Origin: Pseudomonas sp. RIT288
GTDB lineage: Bacteria; Pseudomonadota; Gammaproteobacteria; Pseudomonadales; Pseudomonadaceae
DNA: 64,000 nt
Assembly (NCBI RefSeq): GCF_000631985.1
Contig: NZ_JFYN01000007.1
Location: forward strand, 123,528-187,527
Direction of reading: 5' to 3'
Part shown: piece after piece, positions 17,915 through 24,730 of the stretch
Layout: each line of letters begins with the position of its first letter
Numbering within the stretch: the stretch's first letter is position 1
Program-made: the position numbers and the translations under genes
Notes under the pieces: model-generated
Seen by the model: only the letters and a program-made list of their open reading frames with translations
Databases searched by the model: none
Told to the model about the DNA's origin: nothing

Positions 17915-18478
17915 TCAGCGGATGAAGTGGATCTTGCCGCTGTCATCATTACCCATATAGATCCCATAAACACCGGCCTGACGCTCCTCGATGTAACGCT
18001 CGAGAATCTGCCGGATCGCCGGGTAGTAGATCTGCTCCCAGGGGATGTCTTCGGGGGCGAAGAATTTGTAGTCGAGGGTTTCCGGGCCGTACTGCCCGGT
18101 GATCTCCAGCGCGATCGCGCGGAAGATGATGTACACCTCGCTGATCTTCGGCACGCTGAAAATCGAGTACGGCGAGACGATTTCCGCACGCACGCCGCTT
18201 TCTTCCCAGACTTCGCGCAGCGCCGCCTGTTCGGTGGTCTCGCCGCTTTCCATGAAGCCGGCCGGCAGTGTCCAGGTGCCCGGGCGCGGTGGGATTGCCC
18301 GTTGGCACAAAAGGTATTTGCCGTCCTGCTCGATGATGCAGCCGGCGATGATCTTCGGATTGACGTAGTGGATGTAGCCGCAGCCGCGGCACATCAGGCG
18401 CTCGTGCGTATCGCCCGGCGGGACTTGCTGACCGAGGTCAGGGCCGCCGCATTTCGGGCAAAAGCTCGGGCTGAACAT
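17915..18478 (-). CDS. Nudix hydrolase with N-terminal zinc ribbon
   Basis: Cytosolic hydrolase of 187 residues. Two cysteine pairs near the N-terminus (CPKCGG and CRGCGY) form a likely zinc ribbon. The Nudix box is complete (G-x5-E-x7-REVWEESG near residues 74-96), so it should cleave a nucleoside-diphosphate-linked compound. Substrate is unknown; NAD(H), FAD or ADP-ribose are candidates, and a dinucleotide would fit the flavin theme of the cluster. It starts one base after the GntR regulator's stop, so it is probably the last gene of that operon. Confidence 0.9.
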   Translation of the reverse strand: MFSPSFCPKCGGPDLGQQVPPGDTHERLMCRGCGYIHYVNPKIIAGCIIEQDGKYLLCQRAIPPRPGTWTLPAGFMESGETTEQAALREVWEESGVRAEIVSPYSIFSVPKISEVYIIFRAIALEITGQYGPETLDYKFFAPEDIPWEQIYYPAIRQILERYIEERQAGVYGIYMGNDDSGKIHFIR

Positions 18479-18479
18479 G

Positions 18480-19232
18480 TCAGTGACCTATGCGCGGTTC
18501 TTTCAGCGCGATCGGCAGGGTGATGTTCGGCGTGGCGCCGGTCTCTTCCTGTTTGCGCTTGAGGTAGTCGAGGGCCACGGCGGCGGCCGCGCGTACGTGA
18601 TCGACGCAGGCCTGATGCGCCGCCAGTGCATCACCGCTCTTGATCGCCTCGACCATTTTTTCCATTTCCTGATTACTCGCGCCGCGACGGTTTTCCTGGG
18701 ACACCGAAGTCGCCCGCAGGTAGCTGATGCGTGCCTGCAACTGGCGCAGCTGCGTGGCCGCAACATGGTTGCCCGAACCCTCGAGCAGCACGTCGTAGAA
18801 GCCCTGCACCGAGTCGATCACCTGTTGCAGTTCGCCGTCCTTGAGCGCCTTGCGGTTCTCGTCGAGGGCTTTTTCCAGGGCCTTGATGTCCTTGGCCTTG
18901 GCACGCAGGGTGAACAGCTGGACGATCAGGCCTTCGAGCACGCAGCGCAGCTCATAAATGTCGACTGCATCGGCGAGGGTGATGATCGCCACCCGTGGGC
19001 CTTTGGCATCGGCGAACTCGACCAGACCCTCGGACTCCAGGTGACGCAAGGCCTCGCGCACCGATGTGCGGCTGACACCGAGGCGATCGCACAGATCGCG
19101 CTCCACCAGACGATCGCCGGGCATGAGCTGGAAATTCATGATCGCGCTACGCAGTTTGTCCAGCACGATTTCGCGCAGGGTAACGGGGTTGCGATTGACC
19201 TTGAAGCTGTCGTCGAGTGGCTGGCGTTTCAT
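18480..19232 (-). CDS. GntR-family (FCD) transcriptional regulator
   Basis: Regulator of 250 residues. The N-terminal winged helix (about 18-85) has the GntR signature MPGDRLVERDLCDRLGVSR, TSVREALRHLESEGLVEF. An all-helical FCD ligand-binding domain follows (IYELRCVLEGLIVQLF, AHQACVDHVRAAA). It lies inside the catabolic cluster and is the best candidate to bind the three TGGTATACCA-centred operators at 16.1, 17.46 and 23.28 kb; such palindromes suit FCD-type GntR proteins. Such regulators usually repress until a pathway compound binds. The inducer is unknown. Confidence 0.9.
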   Translation of the reverse strand: MKRQPLDDSFKVNRNPVTLREIVLDKLRSAIMNFQLMPGDRLVERDLCDRLGVSRTSVREALRHLESEGLVEFADAKGPRVAIITLADAVDIYELRCVLEGLIVQLFTLRAKAKDIKALEKALDENRKALKDGELQQVIDSVQGFYDVLLEGSGNHVAATQLRQLQARISYLRATSVSQENRRGASNQEMEKMVEAIKSGDALAAHQACVDHVRAAAAVALDYLKRKQEETGATPNITLPIALKEPRIGH

Positions 19233-19290
19233 GGGGTCCGCTCTTTAAGTTGGCTGTCCATGCCAGACGGGCATCTAAACAGCCGAGGGG

Positions 19291-19680
19291 TTAACTGGAG
19301 GCCTCGGCGTCGGCTTCGGCGAAGGCTTCACGGGCGAGCCGGAAACTGTCCACGGCTGCCGGGACGCCGCAATAAATACCGACCTGAAGCAGAATTTCGC
19401 GTATTTGCTCACGACTCAGGCCGTTACGCAAGGCGCCGCGCACATGCAGCTTGAGTTCGTGCGGGCGGTTGAGCGCCGAGATCATCGCCAGGTTGATCAT
19501 GCTGCGCTCCTTGAGCGACAAACCCTCACGCCCCCAGACATGGCCCCAGCAGTATTCGGTGACCATTTCCTGCAGCGGGCGAGTGAAGTCATCGGCGCTC
19601 TCAATCGAGCGCTGCACATAGGCTTCGCCCAGCACCTGAGTGCGGATCTTCAGGCCTTTTTCGTACTTTTCGTTACTCAT
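19291..19680 (-). CDS. carboxymuconolactone decarboxylase-like protein
   Basis: Small protein of 129 residues (MSNEKYEKGLKIRTQVLGEA) of the CMD/AhpD superfamily. The family core is visible (EYCWGHVWGREGLSLKERSM, LNRPHELKLHVRGALRNGLS, EILLQVGIYCGVPAA). It lacks the AhpD CxxC redox pair, so it resembles the gamma-carboxymuconolactone decarboxylase branch, though the protocatechuate genes are not nearby. It may act on a ring-derived lactone or acid. The second of two adjacent ATGs (19680) has the better distance to GGAGG. It is in the same orientation as the flavin reductase gene but separated by a REPIN. Confidence 0.85.
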   Translation of the reverse strand: MSNEKYEKGLKIRTQVLGEAYVQRSIESADDFTRPLQEMVTEYCWGHVWGREGLSLKERSMINLAMISALNRPHELKLHVRGALRNGLSREQIREILLQVGIYCGVPAAVDSFRLAREAFAEADAEASS

Positions 19681-19704
19681 CATTCCTCCTCACACACATT
19701 GCCC

Positions 19705-19789
19705 TGTAGGAGCTGCCGAAGGCTGCGATCTTTTGATCTTGCTCTTGAAAATCAAAGTCAAAAGATCGCAGCCTTCGGCAACTCCTACA
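19705..19789. repeat. REPIN, family 2
   Basis: Inverted TGTAGGAGCTGCCGAAGGCT arms with the GATCTTTTGATC core. It sits inside the catabolic operon, between two same-strand genes, and could stabilise or attenuate the mRNA. Confidence 0.9.
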
Positions 19790-19806
19790 GGGATTGTGTT
19801 TATCCA

Positions 19807-20292
19807 TCAGGCCAGGGTCGGCAACGGCCCGAGCTTGCCCTTGTGGTAAATCATCGGCGTCACCGGTTGTTCGGGCAGGATCAGGTGCTTCACCGCGCCG
19901 ACGATGATCGCGTGATCACCACCGTCGTACTCGCGCCACAACTCGCACTCGATGATCGCCGTGGCCTTGGCGAGGATCGGGTTACCCAGTTCGCTCAAAT
20001 GCCATTCGATGTGCCTGGCCTTGTCCTTGCCTTTACCGGCAAAGGCGTAGGCCTCGGCGGTCTGGTCGGCGGACAGCAAATGGATCGCGAATTTCTTGCT
20101 GTCGCGCAGCACCGGGTAGGTGTCGGAAGCGTAGTTGGGGCAGAACAGCACCAGGGCCGGATCAATCGACAGCGCGCTGAAGGCACTGGCGGTGATGCCG
20201 ACGATGGCGCCCTCCGGGTCGAGGGTGGTGACCACCGTGACTCCGGACGGAAACGAGCTCATGACGTCTTTGTAAATGCCGGGTTCGATCAT
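19807..20292 (-). CDS. flavin reductase (NAD(P)H:FMN oxidoreductase, RutF/HpaC-like)
   Basis: Protein of 161 residues in the short-chain flavin reductase family. It has the N-terminal SSFPSGVTVVTT, the flavin-binding GITASAFSALSIDPALVLFC and the conserved GDHAIIVGAV near 130. Such proteins supply reduced FMN to a separate oxygenase. No partner oxygenase is encoded in this window. TAGGAGCACTGCGAC precedes the ATG. It lies 12 bases after the aldehyde dehydrogenase stop on the same strand. Confidence 0.92.
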   Translation of the reverse strand: MIEPGIYKDVMSSFPSGVTVVTTLDPEGAIVGITASAFSALSIDPALVLFCPNYASDTYPVLRDSKKFAIHLLSADQTAEAYAFAGKGKDKARHIEWHLSELGNPILAKATAIIECELWREYDGGDHAIIVGAVKHLILPEQPVTPMIYHKGKLGPLPTLA

Positions 20293-20304
20293 GTCGCAGT
20301 GCTC

Positions 20305-21786
20305 CTAGCGCATCACAAACGGATCAGGCATCGGTGCCTGAGAGAGATTGATCCACACCGTTTTCAGTTCGGTGTAGGCCAGCACCGAATCGATGCCGCT
20401 TTCGCGTCCATAGCCACTGTTCTTGAAGCCGCCGATCGGCGCCATGGCCGACACTGCGCGGTAGGTGTTGACCCAGATGATTCCCGAACGCACGTCCCGC
20501 GCCAGGCGATGGGCGCGGCCCAGATCGCGGGTCCAGATGCCGGCGGCGAGGCCGAACTGCGAGTCGTTGGCGATCGCCAGCGCCTCGGCTTCATCTTTGA
20601 AGCGAATCACCGAAGCCACCGGGCCGAAGACTTCTTCCTGCATGATCTTCATCGAGTTGCGGTCACACTCGAACAGCGTCGGCTCGTAGAACCAGCCGTC
20701 ACCAAGATCCGTCGGACGCTTGCCGCCGGTGCGCAGCCGCGCGCCTTCGGCGATGGCATCGGCGACCAGGCCTTCAACCACCGCCAGTTGCTGCGCGGTG
20801 GCCATCGGGCCCATTTCGCTGTGGTCTTCCTGCGGGTTGCCGATGCGGATGCGCTGGGCGCGTTCGACCAGTCGGTTGACGAACTCGTCGTAGATTTCGT
20901 CCTGCACCAGCAGGCGTGAGCCGGACACGCAGCTCTGGCCCGAGGCCGCGTAGATCCCGGCGATGGCGCCGTTGATCGCGCTGTCCAGATCGGCGTCGGC
21001 GAAGATGATGTTCGGCGATTTGCCGCCCAGTTCCAGTGACAGCTTGGCGAAGTTCTCGGCGCTGCTGCGCACCACATGCCGCGCCGTGGCCGCGCCGCCG
21101 GTGAAGGCAATCTTGCGGATCAGCGGATGGCGGGTGAGGGCGGCACCGGTGCTCGGGCCGTAACCGGTGACAACGTTGACCACGCCCGGCGGGATCCCGG
21201 CTTCGAGGGCCAGTCGCGCCAGCTCAAGGATGGTCGCCGAAGCATGTTCGGACGGCTTGATCACGATGGTGTTGCCGGCGGCGAGGGCCGGCGCCAGTTT
21301 GATCGCGGTCAGGTACAGCGGGCTGTTCCACGGAATGATCGCGGCGACCACACCCATCGCTTCGTGCACGGTGTAGGCAAACAGGTCGGGTTTGTCCAGC
21401 GGCAGGGTGCCGCCTTCGAGCTTGTCGGCGAGGCCTGCGGTGTAGTGGAAGAACTCCGGCAGATAGCCGACCTGACCACGGGTTTCGCGGATCAGTTTGC
21501 CGTTGTCGCGGCTTTCCAGCTGCGCCAGTTGTTCCTTGTTTTCTGCGATCAGGTCGCCAAGACGCCGCAGCAGTTTGCCGCGAGCGGTGGCGGTGAGACC
21601 GCGCCAGGCCGGGCTGTCGAAGGCGGATTGTGCCGCCTGCACGGCGCGTTCGACGTCGGCTTCATCGGCATCAGGCAGCTCGGCCCAGGCCTGGGCGCTG
21701 GCCGGGTTGAGGCTTTCGAAAGTCTTGCCGGAGAGGGCGTCGACCCATTCTCCGCCGATGCACATCTGGAAGCGTGCGAGTGTCAT
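20305..21786 (-). CDS. NAD(P)-dependent aldehyde dehydrogenase
   Basis: Cytosolic enzyme of 493 residues with all catalytic features: cofactor region FTGGAATARHVV (from 228), general base E252 in LELGGK, nucleophile C286 in SGQSCVSG and the late motif EEVFGPVASV. It oxidises an aldehyde to the acid, probably a product of the alpha/beta hydrolase or of an FMN-dependent cleavage step. The start overlaps the hydrolase stop by four bases (ATGA), indicating coupling. Substrate identity cannot be inferred beyond the broad betaine/semialdehyde-type group. Confidence 0.93.
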   Translation of the reverse strand: MTLARFQMCIGGEWVDALSGKTFESLNPASAQAWAELPDADEADVERAVQAAQSAFDSPAWRGLTATARGKLLRRLGDLIAENKEQLAQLESRDNGKLIRETRGQVGYLPEFFHYTAGLADKLEGGTLPLDKPDLFAYTVHEAMGVVAAIIPWNSPLYLTAIKLAPALAAGNTIVIKPSEHASATILELARLALEAGIPPGVVNVVTGYGPSTGAALTRHPLIRKIAFTGGAATARHVVRSSAENFAKLSLELGGKSPNIIFADADLDSAINGAIAGIYAASGQSCVSGSRLLVQDEIYDEFVNRLVERAQRIRIGNPQEDHSEMGPMATAQQLAVVEGLVADAIAEGARLRTGGKRPTDLGDGWFYEPTLFECDRNSMKIMQEEVFGPVASVIRFKDEAEALAIANDSQFGLAAGIWTRDLGRAHRLARDVRSGIIWVNTYRAVSAMAPIGGFKNSGYGRESGIDSVLAYTELKTVWINLSQAPMPDPFVMR

Positions 21787-22616
21787 GCAACGATCCCCTT
21801 TATATGGTTTTGTCGGGAGTGTGCGTAGTCGAGAAATTCCAGCAGCGTCTGGTTGACCAGGCGCGGCGACTCTACTGGCATCATATGCCGTTGCTCGGGC
21901 AGCACCGCAACCTTCGCACCGGGGATGCGCCGGGCCAGTTGCTCGGCCATTTCCGGGGTGGAACCGGGGTCGAGTTCACCGGTGGCGATCAGCGTCGGCG
22001 CCAGGATGCTGCCGAGGTCGTCGGCGCGGTACATGTCCTGAGTGGCGAACAGTTCGTAAGTGGTCAGGTAACCCTGCGGATCGTTGCCGGCCAGGGTCTG
22101 ACGAATGGCCGCGATCTGCGCCGGGTTGGCCGCCTGATATTCACGGCTGAACCAGCGCGACAGCGCCGCTTCGGCGTTGGCATCCGGCCCGTGTTCGGCG
22201 GCCTGCGCGGTACGGGCGATAACCCCGGCGCGCTGTTCTTCACTGCGATTGAACACGCTGTTAAGCACCACCAGGCTTTGCAGGCGCTCCGGGTAGTGCA
22301 GAGCAAACGCCCGCGCCACCAAACCGCCCATGGAAAAACCGATCACCGCAGCCTGAGGCAGATTCAGGTGATCGAGCAACTCCAGCAACTGATCGGCATA
22401 ACCGAGCAGGCCGATGCCGCTGGCCGGACGCGGGCTGGCGCCGTGGCCGAGCATGTCGTAGGCGATCACCCGGTATTGGGCAGACAGGCCAACGATCTGG
22501 CCGCCCCACATTTCTTTGTTCAGGCCCACGCCGTGGATCAAGACCACGGGCTGGCCTTGGCCGGTCGCCAGGTAACTGGTGCCAGCCGGGGTGAGTTCAG
22601 CGGTGAGCCGAATCAT
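21783..22616 (-). CDS. alpha/beta-fold hydrolase (RutD-like)
   Basis: Hydrolase of 277 residues. The oxyanion region is LIHGVGLNKEMW, nucleophile S95 in GFSMGG, the likely acid in ATGELDPGS and the histidine in PEQRHMMP. It resembles 3-oxoadipate enol-lactonase and RutD-like enzymes. The start at 22616 follows CAGGAGCGCTCC; the open frame upstream overlaps the DUF1185 gene and was rejected. Its place between DUF1185 and the aldehyde dehydrogenase suggests it hydrolyses an ester, lactone or enamine intermediate of the same pathway. Confidence 0.9.
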   Translation of the reverse strand: MIRLTAELTPAGTSYLATGQGQPVVLIHGVGLNKEMWGGQIVGLSAQYRVIAYDMLGHGASPRPASGIGLLGYADQLLELLDHLNLPQAAVIGFSMGGLVARAFALHYPERLQSLVVLNSVFNRSEEQRAGVIARTAQAAEHGPDANAEAALSRWFSREYQAANPAQIAAIRQTLAGNDPQGYLTTYELFATQDMYRADDLGSILAPTLIATGELDPGSTPEMAEQLARRIPGAKVAVLPEQRHMMPVESPRLVNQTLLEFLDYAHSRQNHIKGIVA

Positions 22617-22647
22617 GGAGCGCTCCTGCAATGCCTTTTTATTGTGA

Positions 22648-23238
22648 TTACTGGGCTTTTTCGGCGGCCAGTTCTTCCAGATCGATGTAGCGGTTGCCGA
22701 TGCGCGGGTGCAGGCGACCACCGTCTGCGCACCCGAGCACCACGACGATTTCGTCGGCACGCGGCGCGTCTTCGATCTGCATTTCCAGAGTGATGTAGTG
22801 CGAACGCAGGCCTTCGTCGTCCTTGTGCATCATCGGGATCTGGATCGACGTGCCCGGGCCGCCGCGCTTGTTGGTGAAGCTCAGGTAGCTCTTGGCCTTG
22901 ACCGCTTCGCGGTAGTGGTTGCCGAAGCGCAGGGTGTGGATCACCGCCGAGGCGTGTTCGATCTCGCCGTCGGCGCCGACCACTGCCGCTTTGCCGTATG
23001 CCTCGATCTTCTCGGCGCCGCCGATGATGCCCACCAGACGCTCGACCATCATTGCGCCGAGGTCGGAGCAATTGGCGCGGATCTGCGGTTTCAGATCCTC
23101 GACGAAGCCGTTGCCGACCCACGGGTTCTTCATCACCACGGCCAGCCCGACCATGGTCACTGGCTGGTCCGTGGCCTTGCCGCCTTCGATGAAGGTTTCT
23201 TCGACATAGCTGACGATCTTGCGAATTTCGAAACTCAT
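22648..23238 (-). CDS. amino acid synthesis family protein (DUF1185)
   Basis: Protein of 196 residues (MSFEIRKIVSYVEETFIEGG) matching the DUF1185 / AA_synth family. Conserved parts are AVVMKNPWVGNGFVEDL, HTLRFGNHYREAV and GGRLHPRIGNRYIDLEELA. The known family structure is a chorismate-mutase/YjgF-like fold, but no reaction is established. It is the first gene of the minus-strand operon, with operator C 41 bases upstream. It may handle a reactive enamine or imine intermediate; that is inference from the fold and neighbours. Confidence 0.88.
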   Translation of the reverse strand: MSFEIRKIVSYVEETFIEGGKATDQPVTMVGLAVVMKNPWVGNGFVEDLKPQIRANCSDLGAMMVERLVGIIGGAEKIEAYGKAAVVGADGEIEHASAVIHTLRFGNHYREAVKAKSYLSFTNKRGGPGTSIQIPMMHKDDEGLRSHYITLEMQIEDAPRADEIVVVLGCADGGRLHPRIGNRYIDLEELAAEKAQ

Positions 23239-23278
23239 GAGCTGCTCCGTAGGGAATTAAGAGTGTCTGTGCGTCTGA

Positions 23279-23294
23279 TGGTATACCATAATAC
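23279..23294. promoter_or_regulatory. GntR-type operator, site C
   Basis: TGGTATACCATAATAC, identical to site B. Together with the next base it forms GGTAT-N6-ATACC. It overlaps the expected promoter of the DUF1185-hydrolase-dehydrogenase-reductase operon. Confidence 0.75.
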
Positions 23295-23394
23295 CGATCG
23301 TGCAAGTCCCCCACGCAAGATTTGCCGGATCCATCCGGCGAATGGCAGTGCATTCACCTGCCATCCTCATCAATCCGCCACGACGCGATATCGA

Positions 23395-23479
23395 TGTAGG
23401 CGCTGCGGCACGCTGCGATCTTTTGATCTTGTTTTTAAAGACCCGGATCAAAAGATTGCAGCGTGCCGCAGCGCCTGCA
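23395..23479. repeat. divergent family 2 REPIN with compensated stem
   Basis: Arms read GGCGCTGCGGCACGCTGCGA and the matching complement. Compared with the standard GGAGCTGCCGAAGGCTGCGA, several bases differ, and both arms changed together so the stem stays paired. The rest of 23300-23686 shows no gene. Confidence 0.8.
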
Positions 23480-23686
23480 GGGGTTTGTGTCGGGGGCATT
23501 TGGTTAACAAAAGATAACGTGGCGCCGATTGTCAGACGTTTCCAAAGCCCGATAGGATGAGCCAGCTTCCCAAGGCGCTCTGGACTGCGGGTTTCACGGC
23601 TATGCTTGTGACCTGTCAGTCACCATGAGCACCCTTGCGGCGCCCTAAGGCCCAATGGCCTAACAATAATAAATAGGGGAAGGTCT

Positions 23687-24730
23687 ATGAGTCGTTGCCG
23701 CCCGCCGGCGTTTCGCAACACCGCGTTGCTGGCCACAGCCCTCACACTGCTGGGCTGTGCTGCCTTGTCGGCACCCGTGCTGGCCGCCGAAGCGCCCGCC
23801 GACGGGGTGTATTCCACCGAATCGGCCAAAGCCGCCAAAAGCCTGATACTCGATGTCGTCCACGCCGGCACCCGGTTGGTGGCGGTGGGTGATCGCGGGC
23901 ACATTCTCTATTCTGACGACCAGGGCAAAACCTGGACCCAGGCCAAGGTGCCGACCCGGCAACTGCTGACGGCGGTGTACTTCGTCGATGACAAGCACGG
24001 CTGGGCGGTCGGCCACGACGCGCAGATCCTCGCCAGCGAAGACGGCGGCCTGACCTGGAATAAACAGTTCGAAGACCTCAAGCGCGAAGCGCCGCTGCTC
24101 GACGTCTGGTTCCAGGACGTCAATCACGGCATCGCGGTCGGCGCTTACGGTGCGCTGCTGGAAACCACCGATGGCGGCAAGAACTGGCAAGACGTCAGCG
24201 ACCGCCTCGACAACCAGGACCAGTTCCACCTCAACGCCATCGCGGCGGTCAAGGACGCCGGGCTGTTCATCGTCGGCGAGCAGGGCAGCATGTTCCGCTC
24301 CCCCGACTGGGGCCAGACCTGGGAAAAACTCCAGGGCCCCTATCAGGGCTCGCTGTTCGGCGTGATCGGCACCGCGCAAGCGCAAACCCTGTTGGCCTAC
24401 GGCCTGCGCGGCAACCTCTACCGCTCCAGCGACTTCGGCAGCACCTGGCAGCAGGTCGAACTCAAAGCCGCACGCGGTGCGCTGGAATTCGGCCTGTCCG
24501 GCGCCACGCTGCTCGCCGACGGCTCGATCGTGATCGTCGGCAACGGAGGCTCGGTGATCAGCAGCAGCGACAACGGCGAAACCTTCAGCGTCTTCAACCG
24601 CCCGGACCGCATCTCGCTGTCCTCGGTGACGGCGGCCGGCGACGGCAATCTGATTCTGACCGGGCAGGGCGGCGTGCACACCACGCAGCCCAACGGCGCC
24701 GAGATCAATAATAAGAAGGCGGGGCTATGA
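23687..24730 (+). CDS. YCF48-type beta-propeller protein, exported
   Basis: Protein of 347 residues with a signal peptide (ALLATALTLLGCAALSAPVLAA). The rest is a series of YCF48 / photosynthesis-assembly-factor-like blades with repeated GxxGxIxxSxDxGxTW units (GDRGHILYSDDQGKTW, GHDAQILASEDGGLTW, GEQGSMFRSPDWGQTW). It should fold as a periplasmic beta-propeller. In many pseudomonads such genes pair with RND/MMPL transporters, as here (ATGA overlap with the next gene), suggesting an accessory subunit. GGGGAAGG precedes the ATG. The DUF1302/DUF1329 partners often seen in such clusters are not adjacent. Confidence 0.88.
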   Translation: MSRCRPPAFRNTALLATALTLLGCAALSAPVLAAEAPADGVYSTESAKAAKSLILDVVHAGTRLVAVGDRGHILYSDDQGKTWTQAKVPTRQLLTAVYFVDDKHGWAVGHDAQILASEDGGLTWNKQFEDLKREAPLLDVWFQDVNHGIAVGAYGALLETTDGGKNWQDVSDRLDNQDQFHLNAIAAVKDAGLFIVGEQGSMFRSPDWGQTWEKLQGPYQGSLFGVIGTAQAQTLLAYGLRGNLYRSSDFGSTWQQVELKAARGALEFGLSGATLLADGSIVIVGNGGSVISSSDNGETFSVFNRPDRISLSSVTAAGDGNLILTGQGGVHTTQPNGAEINNKKAGL

